Assembly (NCBI RefSeq): GCF_003012745.1
Contig: NZ_PXYK01000019.1
Location: 1-64,000, forward strand
Reading direction: 5' to 3'
Source of the DNA: Kumtagia ephedrae
GTDB taxonomy: Bacteria; Pseudomonadota; Alphaproteobacteria; Rhizobiales; Rhizobiaceae
DNA length: 64,000 bases
Part shown: one piece after another, positions 8,355 to 16,766 of the stretch
Layout of the letters: every line of letters starts with the position of its first letter
Position numbering within the stretch: the first letter of the stretch is position 1
Notes under the pieces: generated by a model
What the model saw: the letters and a program-made list of their open reading frames with translations, nothing else
Told to the model about the DNA's origin: nothing
The model's database searches: none
Program-made: the position numbers and the translations under genes

Positions 8355-9206
8355 ATGAAGATCGGGTTCTGCATGTTCCTGTGGACGACCAACGTCACGG
8401 GAAAGCACGAGAAATTGCTGAGGGACATCAAGGCGACCGGCTATGACGGGGTGGAGATCCCGATCTTCGAGGGGACGCCGGACGACTACAGACGGTTGGG
8501 CGATCTGCTCGACCGCATCGGGCTGGAGCGCACCGCCGTCTCGGCCATGGGCGACCCGGCGATGAACCTGATCGGCAACGCCGGCGAGCGCAAGGCCGGC
8601 GTCGCCTACATGAAATGGGCGATCGATTGCGCCGCCGCCCTCGGCGTCGACAGGCTTTCCGGGCCGCTGCATTCCACCCTCGGCCGCTTTTCCGGCACCG
8701 GCCCGACCGCGACCGAAAAGAAGCGCTCCGTCTCCTCGCAGCGCGCCATCGGCGACCATGCCGCCGGGAAAGGCGTCATCATCGGGCTGGAGGCGCTCAA
8801 CCGCTTCGAGTGCTATCTGGTGAACACGATGGACGATCTTTGCGCCCATCTCGACGAGATCGATCATCCCAACGTCAAGGCGATGTACGACACGTTCCAC
8901 TGCAACATCGAGGAGCAGGACCCGATCGGCGCCTTCACCAGAAGTTTTCGCCACATCGTCCACGTCCACATCTCCGAGAACGACCGCGGCGTGCCGGGGC
9001 GCGGCAACATCCCCTGGAAGAAGACCTTTTCGGCGATCCGGGAGAGCGGCTACGACGACTGGCTCACCATCGAATCCTTCGGTCGCGGCCTGAAGGATCT
9101 GGCCGCCGCGACAAAAGTCTGGCGCGACTTCGCCGAGAGCCCGGAAGCCGTCTACCGGGAGGGTTTCAAGCACATCAAGGATCATTGGAAGAGGGCGGGG
9201 CGGTAG
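8355..9206 (+). CDS. Sugar phosphate isomerase/epimerase family TIM-barrel protein
   Basis: A 283-residue protein of the xylose-isomerase-like TIM-barrel group, closest in layout to ketose 3-epimerases (tagatose/psicose). The usual metal-binding quartet can be placed at Glu146 (IGLEALNRFE), Asp179 (MYDTFH), His205 (VHVHISEND) and Glu240 (LTIESFG). It should therefore be a divalent-metal enzyme acting on a free or phosphorylated ketose; the substrate cannot be told from sequence. GGAGGGGGGAGCGC precedes the ATG at 8355, and longer starts are unlikely. It stands alone between the RTX gene and the convergent formate dehydrogenase operon. Confidence 0.85.
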   Translation: MKIGFCMFLWTTNVTGKHEKLLRDIKATGYDGVEIPIFEGTPDDYRRLGDLLDRIGLERTAVSAMGDPAMNLIGNAGERKAGVAYMKWAIDCAAALGVDRLSGPLHSTLGRFSGTGPTATEKKRSVSSQRAIGDHAAGKGVIIGLEALNRFECYLVNTMDDLCAHLDEIDHPNVKAMYDTFHCNIEEQDPIGAFTRSFRHIVHVHISENDRGVPGRGNIPWKKTFSAIRESGYDDWLTIESFGRGLKDLAAATKVWRDFAESPEAVYREGFKHIKDHWKRAGR

Positions 9207-9284
9207 CACCTACCGGACGGTTCCAAATCGGAACTGTAGACGTTTTTTGCGATTGCCCTGCGCCTGCAACGGTGTGAAGGCGGC
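9207..9284. other. Convergent intergenic gap with weak terminator signal
   Basis: Between the epimerase and fdsD ends, GTTCC-AAATC-GGAAC (9220-9234) forms a short stem, and TTTTTT lies about eight bases further on. It is a weak candidate terminator for the epimerase gene. Confidence 0.3.
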
Positions 9285-9581
9285 TCAACCGCTCACGTCG
9301 GCATTGGCCTCGGCCTCGTGCTCCGCCGTCAGCGGCGCGCTGGGCCGGCGGATTTGCTGAGCGGCCTCCAGCACGATCGGCTTCAGACCTTCGCCGCCGG
9401 CGTCGACCACCTCGAAGAAATGCCGCCGCATGCGCGGCTCCCAGAATTTGTTGATGTGCTCGGCGACGCCATGCACGCCCTCGTCGTGCTTCTTCGATTC
9501 GAAGAAGGTGCCTATCTGGTTGGCCATGCGCACGATCTTGGCGATGCCGGAGGCGGCCGGGTTTTCTTCGTCATGCGACAT
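9285..9581 (-). CDS. fdsD: NAD-dependent formate dehydrogenase delta subunit
   Basis: A 98-residue small subunit of the Fds complex with the family pattern KIVRMANQIGTFFESK, HINKFWEPRMRRHF and a C-terminal proline/alanine-rich tail. FdsD is thought to help maturation or stability of the molybdenum enzyme. It is the last gene of the operon, and its start overlaps the end of fdhD by 11 bases, so the two are probably translationally coupled. Confidence 0.9.
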   Translation of the reverse strand: MSHDEENPAASGIAKIVRMANQIGTFFESKKHDEGVHGVAEHINKFWEPRMRRHFFEVVDAGGEGLKPIVLEAAQQIRRPSAPLTAEHEAEANADVSG

Positions 9582-10974
9582 TCTTGGCGGCTCCGTCGGT
9601 CACGCGGTCTGGATGGGTGAAGATGTCGAACTCGTCGCCGCGCACCAGCGCGACCAGCGTCATCCCGGCCCCTTCCGCCGTGCGGATGGCGAGCGCGGTG
9701 GGCGCGGAAACGGCGATGATGAATGAGGCGCCGACGGCGGCCGTCTTCTGCACCATCTCGACCGAGACGCGCGAGGTGACGACCACCGCGCCGGACGCGC
9801 CGTCGACGCCCGCCCTGGCGAGCGCCCCGGCCAGCTTGTCCAGCGCATTGTGGCGGCCGACGTCCTCGCGCGCGGCGACGACGCCTTTTCCCGGCACATA
9901 GAAGCCGGCGGCGTGCACCGCTCCGGTTTCGGCATGCAGCGGCTGGTGCTTTGACAGCAGTTTTACCGAGCGGACGATGTCGGAAGGTGAGAGCGTAAGC
10001 GTCGACTGACCGACGTCATCGACCAAGCGCATCGCCTCCTCGATCGATTCGATGCCGCACAGCCCGCAGCCGACCGGCCCGGCAAGCCGACGTCGGCGCG
10101 CCTGGAAGCGGGTGTTGGCGGTGTCCTTCAGCTTGATCTGGATGTCGATACCGGCGCCGAGGTCTTCCACCTCGATGGATTCGATCTCCTCCGGCGAGGA
10201 TATGATGCCTTCCGTCAGCGAGAAGCCCAGCGCGAAATCCTCGAAATCCGCGGGCGAGCCCATCATCACGGCGTGCGTGGTGCCGGCGTAACTCAGCGCG
10301 ATCGGCGTTTCCTCGGGCACCATGCGCGCAGCCGCCGATGTGCCGGCGGCACGGCGGGCGATGCGGGTTGTGGAGGTGATGGGAGGGCGCCGACCTTCCC
10401 CTCCCCCTTGCGGGGAGGGTGGCTCGCGAAGCGAGCCGGGTGGGGTAGTTGCGGCAGTGCTCGGCCTGTCGGCGGTGCCTTCTGAGATTACCCCCTCTGT
10501 CGGCTTCGCCGACATCTCCCCCGCAAGGGGGGAGAGGAGCTTGCGCGAACTTCCCCCTCCCCCTTGCGGGGAGGGGCCGGCCAAAGGCCGGGGGTGGGGT
10601 AGTCCCGGCAGTGCGCCGGCCTTGCTCTTCACGTCCTGTGCGACATGCCACGCCCGGTCGAGCGCATCGGAGGCGTCGTAGCGCAGCACGAGAAACCCTG
10701 ATTCTTTCAAATACGCGTCGCGATTGGCATCGTGACGCTTGCCCTTGCCGGTTTCATGATGGTCGCCGTCAACCTCCACGACGACTTTCGGGTCGAAGCA
10801 GACAAAGTCGGCGACATAGGACCCGATTGGCGCTTGCCGACGGAACTTGAGGCCTTCGGGCCTGAGATCGCGCAGTTCGTACCAGAGCAAAGTCTCCCCC
10901 TTGGTCGCGAACCTGCGCTGCGTCGTCGCCGTCGTGCGCATTTCCGGGGTCACAAGTGTACGGGGCACGATCAA
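9571..10974 (-). CDS. fdhD: FdhD sulfurtransferase fused in frame to an N-terminal DUF559 endonuclease-like domain
   Basis: One open frame of 467 codons holds three parts. Residues about 20-120 are a DUF559 (Vsr/PD-(D/E)XK-like) domain: GLKFRRQAPIGSYVADFVC, VVVEVDGDHHE, FLVLRYDASDAL. Residues about 125-194 are a translated palindromic repeat rich in Pro, Gly and Ser. From about residue 200 it is FdhD (STTRIARR, MVPEETPIALSYAG), with the CxxC pair in GPVGCGLCGIES that passes sulfur from IscS to the Mo-bisMGD cofactor of formate dehydrogenase. Homologous FdhD proteins normally start just before STTRIARR, where no ATG, GTG or TTG exists here. FdhD is therefore made as the fusion, from the ATG inside the repeat (10515), or from ATG 10323. 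fdsD overlaps its 3' end. Confidence 0.85.
   Translation of the reverse strand: MIVPRTLVTPEMRTTATTQRRFATKGETLLWYELRDLRPEGLKFRRQAPIGSYVADFVCFDPKVVVEVDGDHHETGKGKRHDANRDAYLKESGFLVLRYDASDALDRAWHVAQDVKSKAGALPGLPHPRPLAGPSPQGGGGSSRKLLSPLAGEMSAKPTEGVISEGTADRPSTAATTPPGSLREPPSPQGGGEGRRPPITSTTRIARRAAGTSAAARMVPEETPIALSYAGTTHAVMMGSPADFEDFALGFSLTEGIISSPEEIESIEVEDLGAGIDIQIKLKDTANTRFQARRRRLAGPVGCGLCGIESIEEAMRLVDDVGQSTLTLSPSDIVRSVKLLSKHQPLHAETGAVHAAGFYVPGKGVVAAREDVGRHNALDKLAGALARAGVDGASGAVVVTSRVSVEMVQKTAAVGASFIIAVSAPTALAIRTAEGAGMTLVALVRGDEFDIFTHPDRVTDGAAKNVA
10394..10603. repeat. Compound palindromic repeat inside the DUF559-fdhD frame
   Basis: Two outer units (CCCCTCCCCCTTGCGGGGAG with GGCTCGCGAAGCGAGCC, and CCCCTCCCCCTTGCGGGGAG with GGCCGGCCAAAGGCCGG) flank a third, inverted unit (CCCCCTCTGTCGGC, CTCCCCCGCAAGGGGGGAG). 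The whole stretch stays open in the fdhD frame and would encode about 70 residues. On the minus strand it contains GGGGGAGATG, which could serve as ribosome site plus start codon. Confidence 0.85.
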
Positions 10975-11010
10975 ACTCCTCGCAAAGGTGAAGTCGGCGC
11001 ACTGCCGAGG

Positions 11011-11060
11011 CTACCCCACCCGGCTCGCTTCGCGAGCCACCCTCCCCGCAAGGGGGAGGG
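11011..11060. repeat. Short palindromic repeat between DUF559-fdhD and fdsA
   Basis: Contains CCCCACCCGGCTCGCTTCGC, the hairpin GGCTCGCTTCGCGAGCC and CTCCCCGCAAGGGGGAG. It is half of the kind of element seen at 10394-10603 and lies 15 bases from the fdsA stop codon. Confidence 0.75.
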
Positions 11061-11075
11061 AAAAGCCGGCGTCCC

Positions 11076-13955
11076 CTACTCCGCCGCCTCGAGCCTTCCC
11101 TCGATCCGGCGCGAGCGGCGGGAAAGCTCGTCATAGTCCTGCTGCCAGGTGCTGGGGCCGTTGGAGGGCGACACCTGCACCGCCGTCACCTTGTATTCCG
11201 GGCAGTTGGTGGCCCAGTCGGAGAAGTCGGTGGTGATGACGTTGGCCTGCGTGTCCGGGTGATGGAACGTCGTGTAGACCACGCCCGGCGCGACGCGCTC
11301 GGTGATGAGCGCCCGCAGCGTCGTCTCGCCGGCGCGACTTGCCAGCCGCACCCAGTCGCCGTCGCGGATGCCGCGCTGCTCGGCGTCGTGCGGGTGGATC
11401 TCCAGCCGGTCCTCCGAATGCCACAGGACATTGTCGGTGCGCCGCGTCTGCGCGCCCACATTGTACTGCGACAGGATGCGGCCGGTCGTCAGCAGCAGCG
11501 GGAAACGTGGCCCGGTCTTCTCGTCGGTCGCCACATATTCGGTGCGGATGAATTTTCCCTTGCCGCGCACGAAGCCGCCGATATGCATGATCGGCGTGCC
11601 GTCCGGCGCCTTCTCGTTGCAGGGCCACTGCACCGAGCCCTTTTCGTCGAGCAGGCCGTAGGAGACATAGGCGAAGGACGGCGTCGTCCGGGCGATCTCG
11701 TCCATGATCTCCGACGGATGCGTATAGTTCCAGCTCAGGCCCATCGCCTGGGCGAGGATCTGCGTGACCTCCCAGTCGGCATAGCCGTTCTTCGGCGCCA
11801 TCACCTTGCGCACGCGGTTGATCCGGCGCTCGGCGTTGGTGAAGGTGCCGTCCTTCTCCAGGAAGGTGGAGCCGGGCAGGAAGACGTGGGCGTAGTTGGC
11901 CGTCTCGTTGAGGAACAGGTCCTGCACGACGACGCATTCCATGGCGGCCAGGCCAGCCGACACATGTTTTGTGTCGGGGTCGGACTGCAGAATATCCTCG
12001 CCCTGGATGTAGATGCCCTTAAACGTGCCCTCGACGGCGGCGTCGAGCATGTTGGGGATGCGCAGGCCCGGCTCGTTGTCGATCTTTACGCCCCACAGGC
12101 TCTCGTAGATGTCGCGGACAGCGTCGCCCGACACGTGCCGGTAGCCCGGCAGCTCGTGCGGGAACGAGCCCATGTCGCAGGAACCCTGCACGTTGTTCTG
12201 GCCGCGCAGCGGGTTCACGCCGACGCCGCGCCGGCCGATATTGCCGGTGGCCATGGCGAGGTTGGCGATGGCGATGACGGTCGTCGAGCCCTGGCTGTGC
12301 TCGGTGACGCCGAGGCCGTAATAGATCGCACCGTTGCCGCCGGTGGCGTAGAGGCGCGCCGCACCCCGGATGAGCTCGGCCGGCACGCCGGAGAGCTTTT
12401 CGACCTCTTCCGGGCTGTTGCGCTCTTCCGCGACGAAGGCGGCCCAGTCCTCGAACTCCGACCAGTCGCAGCGCTCGCGGATGAATTTTTCGTCGAACAG
12501 GCCTTCCGTCACGATGACATGCGCCAGCGACGTGACCACGGCGACATTGGTGCCGGGCTTCAGCGGCAGGTGGTAGTCGGCCTTGGCATGCACCGAATCC
12601 ACGGTCTCGGTGATGCGCGGATCGAGCACGATCAGCTTCGCGCCCTGGCGGATGCGCTTCTTCATGCGCGAAGCGAAGACGGGGTGCGCGGCCGACGGAT
12701 TGGCGCCGATCACCACGATCACGTCCGACTCCTCGACGGAGTCGAAGTCCTGGGTGCCGGCAGAGGTGCCGTAGGTCTGGCCCAGCCCATAGCCGGTCGG
12801 CGAATGGCAGACCCGGGCGCAGGTGTCGACATTGTTGTTGCCGAAACCCTGGCGGATCAGCTTCTGGACGAGATAGGTCTCCTCGTTGGTGCAGCGCGAC
12901 GAGGTGATGCCGCCGATGGCGCCGCGCCCGTACTGGTACTGGATGCGCCGGAACTCCTTCGCCGTATGGGCCAGCGCCTCTTCCCAGCTCACCTCGCGCC
13001 ACGGATCCGAGATTTTTTCGCGGATCATCGGGTTGAGGATGCGCTCCTTGTGTGTGGCGTAACCATAGGCGAAGCGGCCCTTGACGCAGCTATGGCCGCG
13101 ATTGGCCTTGCCGTCCTTCCACGGCACCATGCGCACCAGCTCGTCGCCGCGCATTTCCGCCTTGAACGAGCAGCCGACGCCGCAATAGGCGCAGGTGGTG
13201 ACCACCGAATGCTCCGGCTGGCCGATCTTGATGACGGACTTCTCCGTCAGCGTGGCAGTCGGGCAGGCCTGCACGCAGGCGCCGCAGGACACACATTCCG
13301 ACTCCAGGAAGGGCTGGTGCATGCCCGGCGAGACGCGGCTTTCGAAGCCACGGCCCTCGATGGTCAGCGCGAAAGTGCCCTGCACCTCCTCGCAGGCGCG
13401 CACGCAGCGCGAGCAGACGATGCATTTGGACGGGTCGTAGGTGAAATACGGGTTCGACTCGTCCTGCGGCATCCAGCGGAAGTTTTCAGCGCCGTCTTGT
13501 CTCTTGAAGACGTGGTTGTCGCCCTCATAGCCGTAGCGCACGTCGCGCAGGCCGACGACGCCGGCCTGGGTCTGCAATTCGCAATCGCCATTGGCCGCGC
13601 AGGTCAGGCAGTCGAGCGGATGGTCGGAGATGTAGAGCTCCATCACGCCCTTACGGATGGTCTTGAGCCGCTCGGTCTGCGTCTTCACCACCATGCCGGG
13701 CATGACCGGCGTGGTGCAGGAGGACGGCGTGCCGGCGCGGCCCTCGATCTCCACAAGGCAGAGCCGGCAGGAGCCGAAGGCGTCGACCATGTCGGTGGCG
13801 CACAGCTTCGGAATGGCGATGCCCGCCTCCATCGAGGCGCGCATGATCGAGGTGCCCTCGGGAACCGTGACGGTGAAGCCGTCGACGGTGAGCGTGATCT
13901 GCTTCTCCGCCTTCGAGGCGGGCGTGCCGTAGTCGATTTCCTGGATGAGACCCAT
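11076..13955 (-). CDS. fdsA: NAD-dependent formate dehydrogenase alpha (catalytic) subunit
   Basis: A 959-residue molybdenum subunit that oxidises formate to CO2 in the cytoplasm. The N-terminus has a [2Fe-2S] ferredoxin domain (CATDMVDAFGSCRLC, residues 52-66), a His/Cys [4Fe-4S] motif (HPLDCLTC..GDC) and two 4Fe-4S clusters (CIVCSRCVRAC, CVSCGACVQAC). A further cluster motif CAYCGVGC begins the bis-MGD domain. The likely Mo-ligand is Cys383 followed by His384 in ARVCHSPTGYG, as in R. capsulatus FdsA. The length is that of the family. GGAGCCTCACC precedes the ATG. Electrons pass to FdsB/FdsG and then NAD+. Confidence 0.96.
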   Translation of the reverse strand: MGLIQEIDYGTPASKAEKQITLTVDGFTVTVPEGTSIMRASMEAGIAIPKLCATDMVDAFGSCRLCLVEIEGRAGTPSSCTTPVMPGMVVKTQTERLKTIRKGVMELYISDHPLDCLTCAANGDCELQTQAGVVGLRDVRYGYEGDNHVFKRQDGAENFRWMPQDESNPYFTYDPSKCIVCSRCVRACEEVQGTFALTIEGRGFESRVSPGMHQPFLESECVSCGACVQACPTATLTEKSVIKIGQPEHSVVTTCAYCGVGCSFKAEMRGDELVRMVPWKDGKANRGHSCVKGRFAYGYATHKERILNPMIREKISDPWREVSWEEALAHTAKEFRRIQYQYGRGAIGGITSSRCTNEETYLVQKLIRQGFGNNNVDTCARVCHSPTGYGLGQTYGTSAGTQDFDSVEESDVIVVIGANPSAAHPVFASRMKKRIRQGAKLIVLDPRITETVDSVHAKADYHLPLKPGTNVAVVTSLAHVIVTEGLFDEKFIRERCDWSEFEDWAAFVAEERNSPEEVEKLSGVPAELIRGAARLYATGGNGAIYYGLGVTEHSQGSTTVIAIANLAMATGNIGRRGVGVNPLRGQNNVQGSCDMGSFPHELPGYRHVSGDAVRDIYESLWGVKIDNEPGLRIPNMLDAAVEGTFKGIYIQGEDILQSDPDTKHVSAGLAAMECVVVQDLFLNETANYAHVFLPGSTFLEKDGTFTNAERRINRVRKVMAPKNGYADWEVTQILAQAMGLSWNYTHPSEIMDEIARTTPSFAYVSYGLLDEKGSVQWPCNEKAPDGTPIMHIGGFVRGKGKFIRTEYVATDEKTGPRFPLLLTTGRILSQYNVGAQTRRTDNVLWHSEDRLEIHPHDAEQRGIRDGDWVRLASRAGETTLRALITERVAPGVVYTTFHHPDTQANVITTDFSDWATNCPEYKVTAVQVSPSNGPSTWQQDYDELSRRSRRIEGRLEAAE

Positions 13956-14011
13956 GGTGAGGCTCCTAATGCGAAAACATAGGGCGCGAAGGCGGTGCGG
14001 CCAAGCGCTGC

Positions 14012-14152
14012 GTCCCCCTCCCCCTCGAGGGGAGGGTGGCCGCGAAGCGGCCGGGTGGGGTACGTGCGGCAGTGCTCGACGTTCCGGCGGTGCCTTCTGA
14101 GGTTACCCCCTCTGTCGCCTTTGGCGACATCTCCCCCGCGAAGGGGGAGAGG
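14012..14152. repeat. Palindromic repeat upstream of fdsA
   Basis: The left unit CCCCTCCCCCTCGAGGGGAG with GGCCGCGAAGCGGCC is joined to a right unit CCCCCTCTGTCGCC..GGCGACATCTCC with CCCCCGCGAAGGGGG. Same family as 10394-10603. It lies between a small gene and fdsA within the operon, so it is probably transcribed. Confidence 0.8.
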
Positions 14153-14236
14153 ATGTCGGCGCGCGTCGTCATTCCGCCGCCTCTGTCTGACGATCGACGG
14201 GAGTCGATTTCTGACTGAAACCCATGGCGATTCTTC

Positions 14237-14476
14237 CTACAAATGACGACCGTCGGCGTCTTTGCGCCTGATGTCCACATCTCCGGCCAGTGCCAAATCT
14301 ACGGCTGCATTCCAATCGGACCACGAGGCAGGATCAGCCGTCGATCCATCTGGTACAACAGACAACTCACCCAACATGATTGCGTACTCATCAACGGCGG
14401 GCATCCGCATCCAACGTTGTTGAATAAACGCGAACATTGCTGCGTAAGCCTCTTCCCGCGACAGTTCCTTGGTCAC
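14237..14476 (-). CDS. Small conserved-looking protein of unknown function in the fds operon
   Basis: A 79-residue acidic protein, reading from a GTG that overlaps the fdsB stop (GTGA, 4 bases) with GGAGGCAGCG in front, so it is probably translated by coupling. Features: EEAYAAMFAFIQQRWMRM helix, then a SxVPDGSTADPASWSDW loop typical of a small rhizobial family I cannot name. There is no signal peptide, membrane segment or cysteine. A longer frame extending upstream overlaps fdsB and is not supported. Its place between fdsB and fdsA hints at an accessory role or a separate insertion. Confidence 0.7.
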   Translation of the reverse strand: MTKELSREEAYAAMFAFIQQRWMRMPAVDEYAIMLGELSVVPDGSTADPASWSDWNAAVDLALAGDVDIRRKDADGRHL

Positions 14477-16029
14477 TCCGCTGCCTCCCTTACCGGATGC
14501 GGCTTGAAATCCTCCGGAAAATGCGTGATCGCGCTCATCACCGGATAGGGCGTGAAGCCGCCGAGCGCGCAGAGCGATCCGAACTTCATCGTGTTGCAGA
14601 GGTCGGTGACCAGCTCGAGGTTCTTCTTCGGCTGCACGCCGGAAGCGATCTTGTCGATGGTCTCCACCCCGCGCGTCGAGCCGATGCGGCAGGGCGTGCA
14701 TTTTCCGCAAGACTCGATGGCGCAGAATTCCATGGCGAAGCGCGCCATCTTCAACATGTCGGCGCTGTCGTCGAACACCGTGATGCCGGCATGGCCGATC
14801 AGCCCGTCCTTGGCGGCAAAAGCCTCGTAGTCGAACGGCGTGTCGAACAGCGTGCGCGGAAAATAGGCGCCGAGCGGGCCGCCCACCTGCACCGCCTTGA
14901 CCGGCCGGCCGGTGGCCGTCCCGCCGCCGACGTCGTCGACGATCTCACCGAGCGTCATGCCGAACGCCGCCTCGAACAGCCCGCCATGCTTGACGTTGCC
15001 GGCGATCTGGATCGGGATCGTGCCGCGCGAGCGGCCCATGCCGAAGTTCTTGTAGTGCTCTGCCCCCTTGTCGAGGATGACCGGCACGGACGCCAGCGAG
15101 ATGACGTTGTTGATGACCGTCGGCTTGCCGAACAGGCCCTGGATGGCCGGCAGCGGCGGCTTTGCCCGCACCACGCCGCGCTTGCCTTCGAGGCTGTTGA
15201 GTAGCGAGGTCTCCTCGCCGCAGACATAGGCGCCGGCGCCGACGCGGATTTCGATGTCGAAAGCATTGGGCGAGCCCAGCACGGTGGCGCCGAGCACGCC
15301 GCCCTGCCGGGCGATGTCGACGGCGCGCCGCATCTTGTCCACGGCATGCGGATATTCGGAGCGGATATAGACGAAGCCTTTCGTGGCGCCGGTGGCGATG
15401 CCGGCGATCGCCATGCCTTCGATGAGCACGAAGGGGTCGCCCTCCATGATCATGCGGTCGGCGAAGGTGGCGCTGTCGCCCTCGTCGGCATTGCAGACGA
15501 TGTATTTGCGCTCGGCGACCGCGTTCAGCACCGTGTTCCACTTGATGCCGGTCGGAAACCCGGCGCCGCCGCGCCCGCGCAGGCCGGAGTCGGTGACGGT
15601 CTTGACGATGTCGGTCGGCGCCATCGCCACCGCCTTCTCCAAGCCGGCAAGGCCGCCATGCTTGCGGTAGTCGTCGAGCGACAGCGGGTCGATGATGCCG
15701 CAGCGCGCGAAGGTGAGGCGAGTCTGTTTGGCGAGGAACGGGATCTTGTGGGTCGGCCCCAGCGCCAGCTTGTGTTCGCCACCGGCGAGGAAATTTGCGT
15801 CGAACAGAGCCGGCACGTCCTTCGGCGACACCGGACCGTAGGCGACGCGGCTCTCCGCCGTCTCAACCTCGACCATGGGCTCAAGGAAATAGGCGCCCCG
15901 CGAGCCGTTGCGCACGATCTTCGCCTCGACGCCGCGCGCGGCAAGTTCGGCTTGAACCGCTTTCGCGACCTTCTCGGCGCCAAGCGCCAGCGCGCCGGAA
16001 TCGTCGGGGATGTAGATGACGGGGGTCAT
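14473..16029 (-). CDS. fdsB: NAD-dependent formate dehydrogenase beta subunit (NuoF-like)
   Basis: A 518-residue flavoprotein that binds FMN, NAD(H) and a [4Fe-4S] cluster, passing electrons from FdsA to NAD+. The N-terminal 120 residues are a thioredoxin-like domain. Next come the FMN/NAD-binding stretches GLRGRGGAGFPTGIKW and YICGEE-like AYVCGEETSLLNS, and the C-terminal cluster motif ESCGKCTPCRIGS with a distal Cys in LCALGG. It lies between fdsG and the small coupled gene. No clear Shine-Dalgarno precedes ATG 16029; the upstream palindromic repeat lies close. Confidence 0.95.
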   Translation of the reverse strand: MTPVIYIPDDSGALALGAEKVAKAVQAELAARGVEAKIVRNGSRGAYFLEPMVEVETAESRVAYGPVSPKDVPALFDANFLAGGEHKLALGPTHKIPFLAKQTRLTFARCGIIDPLSLDDYRKHGGLAGLEKAVAMAPTDIVKTVTDSGLRGRGGAGFPTGIKWNTVLNAVAERKYIVCNADEGDSATFADRMIMEGDPFVLIEGMAIAGIATGATKGFVYIRSEYPHAVDKMRRAVDIARQGGVLGATVLGSPNAFDIEIRVGAGAYVCGEETSLLNSLEGKRGVVRAKPPLPAIQGLFGKPTVINNVISLASVPVILDKGAEHYKNFGMGRSRGTIPIQIAGNVKHGGLFEAAFGMTLGEIVDDVGGGTATGRPVKAVQVGGPLGAYFPRTLFDTPFDYEAFAAKDGLIGHAGITVFDDSADMLKMARFAMEFCAIESCGKCTPCRIGSTRGVETIDKIASGVQPKKNLELVTDLCNTMKFGSLCALGGFTPYPVMSAITHFPEDFKPHPVREAAE

Positions 16030-16051
16030 GGGCGGAGGTCCAATGCTTGGG

Positions 16052-16145
16052 CACCCCCACCCCTTACCCCTCCCCTCAAGGGGGAGGGGTATTCTGCAGC
16101 GCTTACGTCCCCCTCCCCCTTGAGGGGAGGGGTAAGGGGTGGGGG
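16052..16145. repeat. Palindromic repeat between fdsG and fdsB
   Basis: Inverted arms CACCCCCACCCCTTACCCCT and its complement, each with the small hairpin CTCCCC-TTGAG-GGGGAG, flank a short centre (TATTCTGCAGCGCTTACG). Like the element at 3131-3271 but with a much shorter centre. Confidence 0.85.
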
Positions 16146-16159
16146 TACGATCAAAAACC

Positions 16160-16648
16160 TCACGACCGCACCTCCGCGACGATCTCGTCCAGCTTGTCGG
16201 CGTCGAGCCGGCCGATCACCTCGCCGTCGAGCATGGCCGACGGGGCGCAGGCGCAGAGCCCGAGGCAGTAGACCGGGTCCAGCGTCACCGAGCCGTCGGC
16301 GGCCGTCTCATGAAAGCCGATGCCGAGAAGCTGCTGAATGCGCGCCGCGATCGCGTCCGAGCCCATCGACTGGCATGCCTCGGCGCGGCAGATCTTCAGC
16401 ACATGCCGGCCGGCCGGCGCGCGCCGGTAGTCGTGATAGAAGGTGACGACGCCGTGCGCCTCCGCCTTGGAGATGTTGAGCGCCTCGGCGATCACCGGCA
16501 GGGATTCGTTGGGCACAAAACCGAATTCTTCCTGGATGCCGTGCAGGATCGGCAGCAGCGGACCCTCCAGCCCGCTTAAGTCCGCAATGACCGCCGCCGT
16601 CCTGGCGACGACGTCCTCCGGAGCCTGGGTACTTGCTGGCTGCATCAT
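16160..16648 (-). CDS. fdsG: NAD-dependent formate dehydrogenase gamma subunit (NuoE-like)
   Basis: A 162-residue [2Fe-2S] subunit, first gene of the fds operon. The N-terminal helical part (LPILHGIQEEFGFVP, EALNISKAEAHGVVTFYHDYR) is followed by a thioredoxin-like domain with the cluster cysteines in CRAEACQS and CLGLCACAPSAM. It couples FdsB to the rest of the chain. GGAGGG lies about ten bases before the first ATG. An 18-bp palindrome spans the start codons. The upstream region holds a LysR-type operator candidate. Confidence 0.94.
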   Translation of the reverse strand: MMQPASTQAPEDVVARTAAVIADLSGLEGPLLPILHGIQEEFGFVPNESLPVIAEALNISKAEAHGVVTFYHDYRRAPAGRHVLKICRAEACQSMGSDAIAARIQQLLGIGFHETAADGSVTLDPVYCLGLCACAPSAMLDGEVIGRLDADKLDEIVAEVRS

Positions 16649-16656
16649 GATGCAGC
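16639..16656. promoter_or_regulatory. 18-bp perfect palindrome covering the fdsG start codon
   Basis: GCTGCATCATGATGCAGC is self-complementary over all 18 bases and includes both tandem ATGs of fdsG. It could be a protein site or a small RNA hairpin limiting initiation, or an accident of the codons Met-Met-Gln-Pro. Confidence 0.4.
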
Positions 16657-16749
16657 GCCCTCCCTGATCGGCATTTCACGTCAAGACGACGTTAAGCCCT
16701 TAAGAAATCAGACGAAACACGCGGAATCAATAAAGCGGTCTCGTTGTAC

Positions 16750-16766
16750 GATAGGGATTTTCTATC
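16750..16766. promoter_or_regulatory. Candidate LysR-type operator upstream of fdsG
   Basis: GATAGGGATTTTCTATC is an inverted repeat GATAG-N7-CTATC containing the T-N11-A core expected for LysR regulators. It lies about 100 bases upstream of the fdsG start and about 1 kb from the LysR gene at 17744-18643, whose family (FdsR) controls formate dehydrogenase operons in other bacteria. The DNA around it is A/T-rich, as a promoter should be. Confidence 0.5.

Noticed and set aside
6314-8431. 705-codon open frame opposite the RTX gene
   Set aside because: Its Val/Ala/Ile repeat pattern is the reverse reading of GGxGxD codons. The plus-strand RTX protein explains the sequence.
11259-13982. 907-codon open frame opposite fdsA
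   Set aside because: Antisense of a fully conserved molybdoenzyme subunit.
14477-14710. N-terminal extension of the small gene after fdsB
   Set aside because: It overlaps the conserved C-terminus of FdsB in another frame. The GTG at 14476 has a ribosome site and a coupled overlap.
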